Shown: positions 25,419 to 35,492 of the stretch, in pieces
How positions within the stretch are numbered: the stretch's first letter is position 1
Layout of the letters: each line of letters opens with the position of its first letter
Origin: Azospirillum brasilense
Lineage (GTDB): Bacteria; Pseudomonadota; Alphaproteobacteria; Azospirillales; Azospirillaceae
Length of the DNA: 64,000 nucleotides
Reading direction: 5' to 3'
Assembly (NCBI RefSeq): GCF_005222205.1
Contig: NZ_CP032345.1
Location: forward strand, 1,861,501 to 1,925,500
Position numbers and translations under genes: made by a program
The notes under the pieces: model-generated
What the model was told of the DNA's origin: nothing
Seen by the model: the letters and a program-made list of their open reading frames with translations, nothing else
Database searches by the model: none

Positions 25419-26492
25419 ATGATCGTTCTTGGAATCGAAACGAGCTGCGACGAGACGGCGGCGGCCATCGTGACCGACGCGCGGGAGATCCGCGCCGACG
25501 TGGTGCTCTCGCAGCTGGACGACCACACGCCCTACGGCGGGGTGGTGCCGGAGATCGCCGCGCGCGCCCATCTGGAGCATCTGGACGGGCTGATCCGCCG
25601 CGCCATGGCGGAGTCCAAGCTGGGCTTCGCCGACATCGACGCCGTGGCGGCGACCGGCGGGCCGGGGCTGATCGGCGGGGTGATCGTCGGGGTGATGACC
25701 GCCAAGGCCATCGCCGCGGCGCGCGGTCTGCCCTTCGTCGCGGTGAACCATCTGGAAGGCCACGCGCTGACCGCCCGGCTGACCGACGACGTGCCCTTCC
25801 CCTACCTGCTGCTGCTGGTGTCCGGCGGGCATTGCCAGCTCCTGGTGGTCGAGGGGGTGGGGCAATACCGGCGGCTCGGCACCACCATCGACGACGCGGT
25901 GGGCGAGGCGTTCGACAAGACGGCCAAGCTGCTCGGCCTCGGCTATCCCGGCGGGCCGCTTCTGGAGAAGGCGGCGGCGCTGGCGACGAATCCGGGCCGC
26001 TTCGACCTGCCGCGCCCGATGGTCGGGCGCCCCGGCTGCGACTTCTCCTTCTCCGGCCTGAAGACCGCGGTGCGGCGCCATGTCGAGGAGCTGGGGACGC
26101 CCCTGTCGCCGGAAGACCGGGCCGATCTGGCCGCCGCCTTCCAGACCACGGTGGCCGAGGTGATGGCCGACCGCTGCGCCCGCGCCATGCGCCGGTTCAA
26201 GGAGATGCACCCGCAGGGCGGCGCCCTGGTGGTGGCCGGCGGCGTGGCGGCCAACAAGACGCTGCGCGCCCGCCTGCAGACGCTGGCCGACCGCGAGGGC
26301 ATGCCCTTTGTGGCGCCGCCGCTGCGGCTGTGCACCGACAACGCGGCGATGATCGCCTGGGCGGGGATCGAGCGCTTGCGGCTGGGCCAGACCGACCCGC
26401 TGGACTTCGCGCCGCGCCCGCGCTGGCCGCTCGATCCCACCGCGAAGCCGGCCATCGGCAAGGCCGGGGTCGGCTCCGGCGTGAAGGCGTGA
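25419..26492 (+). CDS. tsaD: tRNA N6-adenosine threonylcarbamoyltransferase TsaD
   Basis: 357 residues from an ATG at 25419, giving the canonical start [18 protein letters not shown]. TsaD transfers the threonylcarbamoyl group from TC-AMP to A37 of ANN-decoding tRNAs, together with TsaB and TsaE. The ASKHA-fold signatures are clear: [13 protein letters not shown] provides two iron-binding His residues, [32 protein letters not shown] and the C-terminal [13 protein letters not shown]. Length and motifs are complete. In many alphaproteobacteria tsaD sits between hemC and gpsA, as it does here, which supports a conserved neighbourhood. Confidence 0.97.
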   Translation: MIVLGIETSCDETAAAIVTDAREIRADVVLSQLDDHTPYGGVVPEIAARAHLEHLDGLIRRAMAESKLGFADIDAVAATGGPGLIGGVIVGVMTAKAIAAARGLPFVAVNHLEGHALTARLTDDVPFPYLLLLVSGGHCQLLVVEGVGQYRRLGTTIDDAVGEAFDKTAKLLGLGYPGGPLLEKAAALATNPGRFDLPRPMVGRPGCDFSFSGLKTAVRRHVEELGTPLSPEDRADLAAAFQTTVAEVMADRCARAMRRFKEMHPQGGALVVAGGVAANKTLRARLQTLADREGMPFVAPPLRLCTDNAAMIAWAGIERLRLGQTDPLDFAPRPRWPLDPTAKPAIGKAGVGSGVKA

Positions 26493-26505
26493 GGATGATG
26501 CCGTC

Positions 26506-26973
26506 GTGACCCTGACCTTCCGCACCGCCGGGCGCGACGACGTGCCGGAGATCGTCCGGCTGACCGCCGACGACGCCCTGTCCACCGGCGGCGACGTCTA
26601 CAGCGAGCCGCTCGACCCGCTCTACTGGGACGCCTTCGACCGCATGGCGGCCCAGCCGGGCAATTCCATCGTGCTGGCGGAGTTGGAGGGGCGGATCGTC
26701 GGCTGCTTCCAGTTCACCGTCACCCACGGGCTGGCCCGCCGTGGCGCGGCGCGGGCGACGGTGGAGGCGGTGAAGGTGGACGGCGCGCTGCGCGGCCAGG
26801 GAATCGGCAGCGCCATGATGCGGCACGCCATCGCGCTGGCCCGCGCCGAAGGCTGCGTGATGGTGCAGCTGACCAGCCAGACCCGGCGCACCGACGCCCA
26901 CCGTTTCTACGAGCGGCTGGGCTTCCGGGCGAGCCATGTCGGGATGAAGCTTCTGCTGACGCCGGAGGCGTGA
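26506..26973 (+). CDS. GNAT family N-acetyltransferase
   Basis: 155 residues starting at a GTG 13 bases after tsaD, with GAGG upstream. The acetyl-CoA-binding motif A is RGQGIGSAMMRHAIALAR (about 86-103, R/Q-x-x-G-x-G/A), preceded by the beta-strand VEAVKVDGALRG. The last part (RRTDAHRFYERLGFRASHVG) is the usual C-terminal segment. The acceptor is unknown. A partial resemblance to the tsaD-linked RimI acetyltransferase could be considered because of the position, but the sequence is not clearly RimI. Confidence 0.85.
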   Translation: MTLTFRTAGRDDVPEIVRLTADDALSTGGDVYSEPLDPLYWDAFDRMAAQPGNSIVLAELEGRIVGCFQFTVTHGLARRGAARATVEAVKVDGALRGQGIGSAMMRHAIALARAEGCVMVQLTSQTRRTDAHRFYERLGFRASHVGMKLLLTPEA

Positions 26974-27016
26974 CCGTCCGGGTTGCGGACGGAGAGCGCT
27001 CCGCCTAAACAGGCGG
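26974..27016 (+). other. Two small hairpins between acetyltransferase and gpsA
   Basis: A seven-base stem (CCGTCCG/CGGACGG, loop 26981-26985) is followed by a second six-base stem (CCGCCT/AGGCGG) ending at 27016. Neither has a proper U-run. They may weaken read-through or protect mRNA ends. An A/T-richer stretch at 27017-27045 could hold a gpsA promoter. Confidence 0.35.
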
Positions 27017-27056
27017 GCAAAACCTTCAGGATACATCTTAAAATCGGGGGGCATCC

Positions 27057-28067
27057 ATGGCGGCAACGGACTTCCGGCGCATCGGCGTGATCGGCGGCGG
27101 GGCCTGGGGCACGGCGCTGGCCTTGGCCGCCCTGCGCGCCGGGCGGGAGGCCCTGCTGTGGGCGCGCGAGCCGGCGGTGGTCGAATCGGTCAACGCCGCG
27201 CGGGAGAACCGCGACTATCTGCCGGGGGTGGCCTTGCCCGCCGCGCTGCGCGCGACCGGCGATCTGGGCGAGGCCGCCGCCTGCGACGCCATCCTGCTCG
27301 TCACGCCGGCCCAGCATCTGCGCAGCGCCTGCGCCGGCCTCGCCGCCCATCTGCAACCGGGCACCCCGCTGGTCATCTGCGCCAAGGGGATCGAGCTGGA
27401 CAGCCACGCCCTGATGAGCGAGGCGGCCGCCGCCGCGCTGCCGGCGGGGACGCCGCTGGCCGTGCTGTCCGGCCCGACCTTCGCGGCGGAGGTGGCGCGC
27501 GGCCTGCCGACCGCGGTGACGCTCGCCTGCGCCGACGCCGCGCTGGGCGCCCGGCTGGTCGAGGCGCTGGGCAGCCGCACCTTCCGCCCCTACTTGTCCG
27601 ACGACGTGGTGGGGTCGCAGATCGGCGGGGCGGTGAAGAACGTGCTGGCCATCGCCTGCGGCGTGGTGGAGGGCCGCAAGCTGGGCGACAACGCGCGGGC
27701 GGCGCTGATCACCCGCGGGCTGGCCGAGATCACCCGGCTGGCCCTGGCGCTCGGCGGCCGGCCGGAAACGCTGATGGGGCTGTCGGGGCTGGGCGACCTG
27801 ACGCTGACCTGCTCCAGCCTGCAATCGCGCAACATGTCGCTGGGCGCCGCCCTGGGCGCCGGCCGGACGCTGGCCGAGGTGCTGGCGGAGCGCCGCTCCG
27901 TCGCCGAGGGCGTCTACACCGCCGCCGCGGTGGTCGGGCTGGCCGGGAAGAGGGGCGTTGACATGCCGTTGTGCGCCGCCGTGGACGCCATCCTGAACCG
28001 CGGCGCCGGGCTGGACGCGACGATCGACGGGCTGCTGTCGCGGCCCTTCCGCGAGGAGGGGCGCTGA
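27057..28067 (+). CDS. gpsA: NAD(P)-dependent glycerol-3-phosphate dehydrogenase
   Basis: 336 residues, read from an ATG with GGGGGG upstream. It reduces dihydroxyacetone phosphate to sn-glycerol 3-phosphate for phospholipid synthesis. The N-terminal [19 protein letters not shown] is the dinucleotide-binding fold. [20 protein letters not shown] and [18 protein letters not shown] carry the catalytic Lys and substrate residues. [14 protein letters not shown] and [13 protein letters not shown] complete the C-terminal helical domain. Length and motif order are standard. Confidence 0.96.
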   Translation: MAATDFRRIGVIGGGAWGTALALAALRAGREALLWAREPAVVESVNAARENRDYLPGVALPAALRATGDLGEAAACDAILLVTPAQHLRSACAGLAAHLQPGTPLVICAKGIELDSHALMSEAAAAALPAGTPLAVLSGPTFAAEVARGLPTAVTLACADAALGARLVEALGSRTFRPYLSDDVVGSQIGGAVKNVLAIACGVVEGRKLGDNARAALITRGLAEITRLALALGGRPETLMGLSGLGDLTLTCSSLQSRNMSLGAALGAGRTLAEVLAERRSVAEGVYTAAAVVGLAGKRGVDMPLCAAVDAILNRGAGLDATIDGLLSRPFREEGR

Positions 28068-28446
28068 GGGCGCGACCGTCTTCGGAATGATTGCAAGATC
28101 GGATGGGTTGTGCGAGGCTTTGCGCCCTCACAATCGGAGTCCGTTCCATGCTCGCCCCGCCGCACCCGCTCGCCCTGCTGGCGCTCCGCGCCGCCGCACT
28201 GCTGGCTGCCGGGCGGACGATCGCCGCCCGACGGAGCGGGGACGGGCGAAAACAGCGCGGCGCCTGAACGACACCGCCGCGACGGCGGTCCCGCGCGTCC
28301 CGGGCGTCCGCCGCCGCTGCGCGCGCCGTTCCTCTGGCTGCACCGCTGAGGCACCCTGCGTCTGCGGAAGGCCGCGCGTCGCGGCACCTTCCGCAGCGGT
28401 CGCGGCTGCGCTAGGCTCCCGCCCGACCGAACGGAAGGGGTTCCCC
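28068..28446. other. Intergenic region between gpsA and the YciI-like gene
   Basis: No well-supported gene. The first 80 bases are A/T-richer (around 28078-28110) and may hold a promoter. The rest is GC-rich and contains one small open frame listed separately. The strong GGAAGGGG before 28447 is the ribosome site of the next gene. Confidence 0.4.
28148..28267 (+). CDS. Possible 39-residue hydrophobic small protein
   Basis: A short open frame with GGAG eight bases before its ATG. It encodes an N-terminal hydrophobic stretch (PLALLALRAAALLAAG) followed by a basic, Arg-rich tail. This could be a tiny membrane protein or simply the by-product of GC-rich sequence. No similarity is recognised. It is kept only because it has a ribosome site and a coherent helix-plus-basic-tail layout in an otherwise empty region. 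Confidence 0.2.
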   Translation: MLAPPHPLALLALRAAALLAAGRTIAARRSGDGRKQRGA

Positions 28447-28731
28447 ATGCTGTACATGTTCCATTGCACCGACAAGGCCGGCGCCGCCCAGGTGCGGGCC
28501 GACAACCGCCCCGCCCATCTGGCCTATCTGGAGGCGCACGCCGACCGCCTGTTCGCCGCCGGCCCGCTGCTGTCCGACGATGGCCAGGGCATGGCCGGCA
28601 GCCTGCTGATCGTGGAGTGCGCCGACGAGGCCGACGCCAAGGCGTTCGCCGCCAACGACCCCTACGCCCAGGCCGGGCTGTTCGAGAACGTGGAGATCCG
28701 CGCGTGGCGCCGGGTCTACCCGAAGTCCTGA
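28447..28731 (+). CDS. YciI family protein
   Basis: 94 residues from an ATG at 28447 with GGAAGGGG upstream. YciI-like proteins adopt a dimeric ferredoxin-like alpha/beta fold with a conserved His/Asp pair suggestive of catalysis, but no reaction is established. RPAHLAYLEAHADRLFAAGP contains the conserved HLAYL...G element, and FAANDPYAQAGLFENVEIR the typical DPY/F-x-x-AGL motif. It lies 16 bases before the EVE-domain gene and is almost certainly co-transcribed with it, an arrangement seen repeatedly in alphaproteobacteria. Confidence 0.9.
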   Translation: MLYMFHCTDKAGAAQVRADNRPAHLAYLEAHADRLFAAGPLLSDDGQGMAGSLLIVECADEADAKAFAANDPYAQAGLFENVEIRAWRRVYPKS

Positions 28732-28747
28732 GCGGGGGCGGACGGCG

Positions 28748-29161
28748 ATGGCCCGCTGGCTTCTGAAGTCGGAGCCCTTCAAATATTCGTGGGACCGCAT
28801 GGTCGCCGACGGCACCACCCATTGGGACGGCGTGCGCAACCATCAGGCGTCGAACAACCTGAAGGCCATGAAGATCGGCGACCGCGCCTTCTTCTACCAC
28901 TCGAACGAGGGGCTGGAGGTGGTCGGCGTCGTCGAGATCGCGCGGGAGTACTACCCGGACCCGAGCGACGAGGCGGGGCGCTTCGGCATGGTCGACGTGC
29001 GGGCGCTGCTGCCCGTGAAGACGCCGGTCACGCTGAAGACGATGAAGGCCGATCCGCTGCTCCAGGGCATGGCCCTGGTCAAGCAGTCGCGCCTGTCGGT
29101 CTGTCCGGTGTCGGACGCCGAATGGGCGCATGTCTGCGCGCTGGCCGGGATCGAGGCGTGA
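28748..29161 (+). CDS. EVE domain protein (PUA-like fold)
   Basis: 137 residues, the usual single-domain size. EVE domains are PUA-like and are thought to bind modified bases in RNA or DNA; the human THYN1 protein is a homologue. Clear signatures are WLLKSEPFKYSWDRM, HWDGVRNHQASNNLKAM and IGDRAFFYHSNEG, with VVEIAREYYPDPSDE later. The aromatic cage candidates include W4, Y13, W15, W27 and F52-F53. It sits after the YciI-like gene; the target is unknown. Confidence 0.93.
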   Translation: MARWLLKSEPFKYSWDRMVADGTTHWDGVRNHQASNNLKAMKIGDRAFFYHSNEGLEVVGVVEIAREYYPDPSDEAGRFGMVDVRALLPVKTPVTLKTMKADPLLQGMALVKQSRLSVCPVSDAEWAHVCALAGIEA

Positions 29162-29206
29162 CGGTTCTTCGGACGTGTTGAGAGCGCGGCCGTCTGCGGC
29201 GGCGGA

Positions 29207-29557
29207 TCAGTCCGCCGGTTCGCAGATGGCCGCCTGGAAATCCTGCGTGGCCTGAAGCATCCGGCGGGCCAGCGCCTGCATCTCCGCCGCGGCTCCGGCG
29301 AATCCCGCGTCCTCCCCGAACGGCGCCAGGGCGGCGGAGCCGGACGCGTCCAACTCGGCCAGCGAGGCCGTGCGCAGGGCGGCGTCGATCACCATCAGGC
29401 TGGTGCGGCTGCCCATCTCCGACAGGCGCCCGGCCAGTTCGATGCCCTGTCCGGCGCCGCCGACGGGCGTGCCGTTTCCAGTGGTGCCGTTTCCGGTGGT
29501 GCCGTCCGCGTTGGTCGTGCTGGCCATGCCGGTGCCCTGCTGTTGGGTGAACGCCAT
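29207..29557 (-). CDS. Hypothetical small protein with Gly/Asn/Thr repeats
   Basis: About 116 residues if read from the ATG at 29557; the frame is open to 29617. The N-terminal half contains GNGT repeats encoded by two to three copies of a 15-base unit (29471-29500). The C-terminal half is a predicted amphipathic helical region (IDAALRTASLAELDASGSA and AAEMQALARRMLQATQDFQ) with a terminal Cys. There is no signal peptide. I recognise no family, although the layout recalls RebB-like killing or R-body-associated small helical proteins only very loosely. It is convergent with the EVE gene. Confidence 0.5.
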   Translation of the reverse strand: MAFTQQQGTGMASTTNADGTTGNGTTGNGTPVGGAGQGIELAGRLSEMGSRTSLMVIDAALRTASLAELDASGSAALAPFGEDAGFAGAAAEMQALARRMLQATQDFQAAICEPAD

Positions 29558-29630
29558 GCACGCTAACGATGCGCCGGTTAAGACCGGGTTAAGCGGCCCC
29601 CCGAAGGGCGTCATCATGCTTTCGTATTAT

Positions 29631-29649
29631 GCGCGACAAATAGTCGCGC
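29631..29649. promoter_or_regulatory. Inverted repeat in the acsA upstream region
   Basis: GCGCGAC-AAATA-GTCGCGC is a perfect seven-base inverted repeat with a five-base A/T centre. It lies 74 bases upstream of the start of the leftward small gene and about 140 bases upstream of the proposed acsA transcription start. It could be an operator or a small hairpin; no regulator is known to me for this sequence. Confidence 0.4.
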
Positions 29650-29755
29650 GGTCGTGCCGCGGCGGATGCCGGTGAAGTCAAAAGAATGGGCGGTGCGCTG
29701 CAACAAAGTGGAGCCGAAAACCCCGATGGAGGGGACGGACAATCAGCCGTTCTGC

Positions 29756-29784
29756 TTGTGGTGACGGGAACTTGTGTGGATAAT
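29756..29784 (+). promoter_or_regulatory. Sigma-70-type promoter for acsA
   Basis: A -35 element TTGTGG (29756-29761) and a -10 element GATAAT (29779-29784) are separated by exactly 17 bases. Transcription would start near 29791, leaving a leader of about 78 bases before the acsA ATG. Confidence 0.6.
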
Positions 29785-29868
29785 GTCCCGCAACAGGAGC
29801 GGTGGGAAGCCGCTCCCCAACAGCCCTTCAGGGCGTAACCAGAAGCACTACGGGGGAATCGCGAGCCA

Positions 29869-31809
<1,941 letters not shown>

Positions 31810-31838
31810 CCGCGGCGTTCATCGGGTTTTGTCTACGG

Positions 31839-31872
31839 ACCGGGGGCCTTCGTGGCCCCCGGTTTCGTTTTG
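31839..31872 (+). terminator. Intrinsic terminator of acsA
   Basis: A perfect ten-base stem (ACCGGGGGCC/GGCCCCCGGT) with a five-base TTCGT loop is followed by TTCGTTTTG. It stands 30 bases after the acsA stop and just before the convergent small gene. Confidence 0.88.
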
Positions 31873-31892
31873 TGGGCTGTTGCTTGGTGCCG

Positions 31893-32249
31893 TTATTTGG
31901 GAGGGGTGTCCGATCCGCCGGAGGCGCCACCGCCGGACTGATTCTTCACGGACTCGGCGGTGCCGGGCTTCAGGCCGGACTCGCCGCTCGCCGCGTTGGG
32001 GACGGCGCCGATGCGGCCCTGCGCGCGGGTCTCCGCCGCGTTCTTCTGCTTCTCGGTGCGGCGCTCGCCCAAAGTCGGGTCCTGGGCGCCGGTCGATTCC
32101 ATCCAGGCTTCGCCCTGGGACGGCGGGGCGGCGCCGAGGCCACCCTCCATCGTCTTGGCGTCCTGCGCCACGGCGGCTCCGGACAGGGCGAGGCTGGCGG
32201 CCAGCAAGGCGATGGCGCCGGGGACGTAAGACGAGGCCTGGGTCGTCAT
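31893..32249 (-). CDS. Hypothetical small exported protein
   Basis: 118 residues from an ATG at 32249 with GGAG upstream. A signal peptide (VPGAIALLAASLALSGAAVA, cleavage after AVA-Q) is followed by a polar, Gly/Ala/Glu-rich, probably disordered mature part (EGGLGAAPPSQGEAW, RRTEKQKNAAETRAQGRIG) and a Gly/Ser-rich end. It has no Cys and no family is recognised. Its own ribosome site and opposite orientation make it independent of acsA. The nuclease gene upstream on the same strand ends 79 bases away, so co-transcription is possible. Confidence 0.65.
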   Translation of the reverse strand: MTTQASSYVPGAIALLAASLALSGAAVAQDAKTMEGGLGAAPPSQGEAWMESTGAQDPTLGERRTEKQKNAAETRAQGRIGAVPNAASGESGLKPGTAESVKNQSGGGASGGSDTPPK

Positions 32250-32328
32250 GGTTCGCTCTCCTCCTTGGTGGGAGGGGCAACAGCGGAGCGAGACGGCGGG
32301 TTCCCGATTCACCCGTTGGTGGAACGGG

Positions 32329-32814
32329 TTAGCCCATGCCCGTCCCGTCGCACCAGGGCTGGCGCCGTTCGCCGTGATAGGGGCGGGCGAGCCCCGCCTC
32401 GATCAGCGCGGCCGACAGGTCGGTGCCTCCGCCGGTCAGCACGCGGGCGCGCACCCGCCCACCGTACTTGTCTGGCTGGACGTCGAGCAGCCGCACCGGG
32501 GCCGCGCCGATCAGGCGGCGCGCGTGGTCGCGGGCGGTCTCCGCCAGCTCCCGCTCATGGGGGCAGCGGGCGCGCATCTCCGGCGCGTCCAGCCCGTCCA
32601 CCCGGACATGGGTTTCCACCACCTGACCCAGCCAGATGGTGGCGCGCACCAGCAGCGTGTCGCCGTCCAGAACCTCCAGCACCTCCGCCGGAATCGGGCC
32701 GGGCAGGGCGGGCGGAGCGGCCTGAAGGGTGCCGGACAGCAGGGTTGAGAGAAGCGCCAGCCACAGCCCGGCGGAGCGGAGCGGGCATGGGGTGATGAAC
32801 TTGGGCGATCCCAT
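32329..32814 (-). CDS. Exported staphylococcal-nuclease-like (SNase/thermonuclease) protein
   Basis: 161 residues. A signal peptide (SAGLWLALLSTLLSGTLQA) targets it to the periplasm. The OB-fold nuclease signatures are VLEVLDGDTLLVRA, HVRVDGLDAPEMRARC (with the catalytic Arg and Glu region) and YGGRVRARVLTGGG, which supplies the second active-site Arg. Members cleave DNA and RNA with calcium, though many small alphaproteobacterial versions are untested. CPHERELAETARDHARRLI matches the family's helix 1. The C-terminal YHGERRQPWC is typical of this subgroup. Confidence 0.9.
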   Translation of the reverse strand: MGSPKFITPCPLRSAGLWLALLSTLLSGTLQAAPPALPGPIPAEVLEVLDGDTLLVRATIWLGQVVETHVRVDGLDAPEMRARCPHERELAETARDHARRLIGAAPVRLLDVQPDKYGGRVRARVLTGGGTDLSAALIEAGLARPYHGERRQPWCDGTGMG

Positions 32815-32976
32815 GGCGCGACCTCTCCGGGCACCGGTTCGCGAAAGGGCGAACCGGTCACAGAGTAGCGCGCGAACCAGAACGCATCAAGCACAACCTA
32901 GGTATTGTGTCCTGAATGCGTATGTATTCAATTCTTGAACAGGAGTGCAGAGGCAATCGATCCTATGAGCGTCGGC

Positions 32977-33171
32977 TTAGAAGTCCGAGCAGCGGCCCTT
33001 GAACTCCCAATCGCCGAAGCGGGTCGGCTCCGGTCCCTGGGGACCGCCGATTTCGCCGGGCATCTGCTCGGGTCCCTTGGCGCCGGTTTTGGCGGTCGTT
33101 TCGGCAGTCGTTTCGGCCTCGGGCTTCGGGGTGTCCTGCGGTGCCGGGCCGGTGGTCTTCGTCTCGGTCAT
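32977..33171 (-). CDS. DUF1674 / SDHAF4-like succinate dehydrogenase assembly factor
   Basis: 64 residues from an ATG at 33171 with AGAGGA upstream; an ATG 12 codons earlier has no ribosome site. The first 40 residues are disordered and Thr/Glu/Lys-rich. The C-terminal EPTRFGDWEFKGRCSDF is the invariant DUF1674 signature shared with mitochondrial SDHAF4, which protects flavinated SdhA before complex assembly. The match and size are characteristic of alphaproteobacteria. Function in bacteria is by homology only. Confidence 0.88.
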   Translation of the reverse strand: MTETKTTGPAPQDTPKPEAETTAETTAKTGAKGPEQMPGEIGGPQGPEPTRFGDWEFKGRCSDF

Positions 33172-33351
33172 GGCCGTCCTCTGGGGTCGGGTGCGGTGCT
33201 TGGCCATCTTGAACGATGCCTTCCGCCAAGCCCATATCACCAGACAGGCCCGGCGGAAAGCCCCGCCGGGGCCATCCTGTCCAACCAACAGTGAAACCGT
33301 CCAGAAGATCGCCCGGAACATCGCCCGGAACATCGCTAAGAGAACACCGCC

Positions 33352-34242
33352 ATGACCAGCTATGTGAAGACCACCATCCTCCTCGCCGGCCTGACCGCCC
33401 TGTTCATGGGCATCGGCTATCTGATCGGCGGCAAGGGCGGCATGATGATCGCCTTCGTCATGGCGCTGGGCATGAACCTGTTCAGCTACTGGAACTCCGG
33501 CGACATGGTGTTGTCCATGTACGGCGCGCGGGAGGTCGACGCCTACACCGCCCCCGAATATTACGGCATCGTCCAGCAGCTCGCCGAGCGCGCCGGCCTG
33601 CCGATGCCGCGCGTCTACATCATGGAGAACGACCAGCCCAACGCCTTCGCCACCGGGCGCAACCCGGAGAACGCCGCGGTTGCCGCCACCACCGGCCTGC
33701 TGCGCCTGCTGAGCCCGGAGGAGATCGCCGGCGTCATGGCGCACGAGCTGGCCCATGTGAAGAACCGCGACACGCTGATCATGACGATCACCGCGACCAT
33801 CGCCGGCGCCATCTCCATGCTCGCCAACTTCGGCATGTTCTTCGGCGCGTCGCAGGGCAACAGCCAGAACGGGCAGGGCGGCAACCCGCTGGGGCTGATC
33901 GGCGGCATCCTGATCGCCGTCCTGGCCCCCTTCGCCGCGATGATCGTCCAGATGGCGATCAGCCGCACCCGCGAGTACGAGGCCGACCGCATCGGCGCCG
34001 AGATCTGCGGGCGCCCGCTGTGGCTGGCCGACGCGCTGACCCGCATCCACAACTACGCCCACCAGATCCCCAACTACGCGGCGGAATCCAACCCGGCCAC
34101 GGCGCATCTGTTCATCGCCAACCCGCTGCACGGGCGCAGCCTCGACAGCCTGTTCTCCACCCACCCGAACATGGAGGAACGGGTCCGCCGCCTGCGCGGC
34201 ATGGCCGGCCCTTCCTTCATGCCGCGCAGCCCCTGGGGGTGA
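33352..34242 (+). CDS. htpX: Membrane zinc metalloprotease HtpX
   Basis: 296 residues. An M48 peptidase of the inner membrane, active in quality control of misfolded membrane proteins. Two N-terminal membrane helices ([19 protein letters not shown] and [16 protein letters not shown]) are followed by the cytoplasmic zinc site [10 protein letters not shown] (His131, Glu132, His135). The third zinc ligand is in [18 protein letters not shown]. Two further hydrophobic segments flank the site. The length is standard. It is divergent from the SDHAF4-like gene with 180 bases between. Confidence 0.96.
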   Translation: MTSYVKTTILLAGLTALFMGIGYLIGGKGGMMIAFVMALGMNLFSYWNSGDMVLSMYGAREVDAYTAPEYYGIVQQLAERAGLPMPRVYIMENDQPNAFATGRNPENAAVAATTGLLRLLSPEEIAGVMAHELAHVKNRDTLIMTITATIAGAISMLANFGMFFGASQGNSQNGQGGNPLGLIGGILIAVLAPFAAMIVQMAISRTREYEADRIGAEICGRPLWLADALTRIHNYAHQIPNYAAESNPATAHLFIANPLHGRSLDSLFSTHPNMEERVRRLRGMAGPSFMPRSPWG

Positions 34243-34286
34243 GCCGGTCAGGACCATCGCGCGACCCGATGCGCCGCGAGGACGGT

Positions 34287-34426
34287 GGACAAGATCGACA
34301 CGGATTTCACGGATTTGGGCACGGATTCCACGGAATCCCCAATCCGTGCCTCATTCCAGCCGCACTGGGCCGAACAGCTCCGTGAAATCCAGTTTTGATC
34401 CGTGAAATCCGTGTCGATTTTTGTCC
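34287..34426. repeat. Long imperfect extragenic inverted repeat
   Basis: The arms are 34287-34314 and 34398-34426. They match over about 28 bases with a single one-base slip, sharing the core CGACACGGATTTCACGGAT. The 83-base centre holds further partial copies (GGCACGGATT and AATCCGTGCC; CTCCGTGAAATCC at 34379-34391). The RNA would fold into a large nested hairpin between htpX and the DHH gene. It may end htpX transcription and looks like a dispersed palindromic element. Confidence 0.8.
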
Positions 34427-34492
34427 GCGTTTTCTGGGCGCTGCGTTCAGGCGGGCTTTTCCGGCCCGGACGGTTCGCGGTTGCACGCCGAA

Positions 34493-34504
34493 AGACGTAC
34501 GTCT
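34493..34504. promoter_or_regulatory. Twelve-base perfect palindrome upstream of the DHH gene
   Basis: AGACGTACGTCT reads identically on both strands and ends 47 bases before the ATG of the DHH phosphoesterase gene. Its length, symmetry and position suit a dimeric repressor or activator site. No regulator gene is adjacent. Confidence 0.4.
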
Positions 34505-34551
34505 ACCTTCCCACCGCTTGCCGATTGTGGGGCGCTCAGGGGGAACACCGC

Positions 34552-35484
34552 ATGTCCGACGTCACGAAATACCGCCTCGTCACCCGGTCCGACTTCGATG
34601 GGCTGGTCTGCGCCGTGCTCCTGAAGGAGCTGGGCATCCTCGACGAGATCAAGTTCGTGCATCCCAAGGACATGCAGGACGGCAAGGTCGAGATCTCCGA
34701 CCGCGACATCACCACCAACCTGCCCTATGTGCCCGGCGTCCATCTCGCCTTCGACCATCACCTGTCGGAGACGATCCGCGTCGGCAAGCGCGACAACCAC
34801 ATCATCGAGGCCGACGCCCCCTCCGCCGCCCGCGTCGTCTACAACTACTACGGCGGCAAGGAGCGCTTCCCGACCATCTCCGACGCGATGATGGCCGCGG
34901 TCGATCAGGCCGACTCCGCCCAGTACGGCATCGAGGACATCCTGAAGCCGCAGGGCTGGACCCTGCTGAATTTCATCATGGACGCGCGCACCGGCCTCGG
35001 CCGCTTCCGTGACTTCCGGATCTCCAACTACCAGCTCATGATGGAGCTGATCGACTGCTGCCGGAATCACGGCATCGACGAGATCCTCGCCCTGCCCGAC
35101 GTGAAGGAGCGGGTGGACCTCTACACCGAGCATGAGGCGAAGTTCTCCGACCAGCTCGCCCGCTGCAGCACGATCCGCGGCAACGTCGTGGTCATCGACC
35201 TGCGGCGGGAGGAGACCATCTACGCCGGCAACCGCTTCATGATCTACGCGATGTACCCGGAATCGAACGTGTCGATCCACGTCCTGTGGGGGCTGAAGCA
35301 GCAGAACACGGTGCTGGCCTGCGGCAAGTCGATCATCAACCGCAGCTCCAAGACCAACATCGGCCCGCTCATGCTGGAATACGGCGGCGGCGGGCACGAG
35401 GCGGCGGGCACCTGCCAGGTGGACAACGACAAGGCCGAAGCGGTGCTGGAGGAGATCGTCGGGCGCATGCGCGCCGACGGCTGA
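34552..35484 (+). CDS. DHH family phosphoesterase
   Basis: 310 residues from an ATG at 34552 with a G-rich ribosome site. VTRSDFDGLVCAVLLKEL is DHH motif I (metal-binding Asp residues), HLAFDHHLSETI is the DHH motif proper, and AAVDQADSAQYG is another metal-binding block. The C-terminal GGGGHEAAGTCQV belongs to the DHHA1 domain that binds substrate. Relatives include NrnA nanoRNA and pAp phosphatases and exopolyphosphatases. This subgroup lacks a settled activity, so I do not name the substrate. It lies eight bases before a hypothetical gene. Confidence 0.88.
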   Translation: MSDVTKYRLVTRSDFDGLVCAVLLKELGILDEIKFVHPKDMQDGKVEISDRDITTNLPYVPGVHLAFDHHLSETIRVGKRDNHIIEADAPSAARVVYNYYGGKERFPTISDAMMAAVDQADSAQYGIEDILKPQGWTLLNFIMDARTGLGRFRDFRISNYQLMMELIDCCRNHGIDEILALPDVKERVDLYTEHEAKFSDQLARCSTIRGNVVVIDLRREETIYAGNRFMIYAMYPESNVSIHVLWGLKQQNTVLACGKSIINRSSKTNIGPLMLEYGGGGHEAAGTCQVDNDKAEAVLEEIVGRMRADG

Positions 35485-35492
35485 CGGGAATC

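Noticed and set aside
26493..26510. Tiny ATGATG reading frame before the acetyltransferase GTG
   Set aside because: It stops after four codons and overlaps the GTG start. It is probably a by-product of the ribosome site, although a coupling role cannot be excluded.
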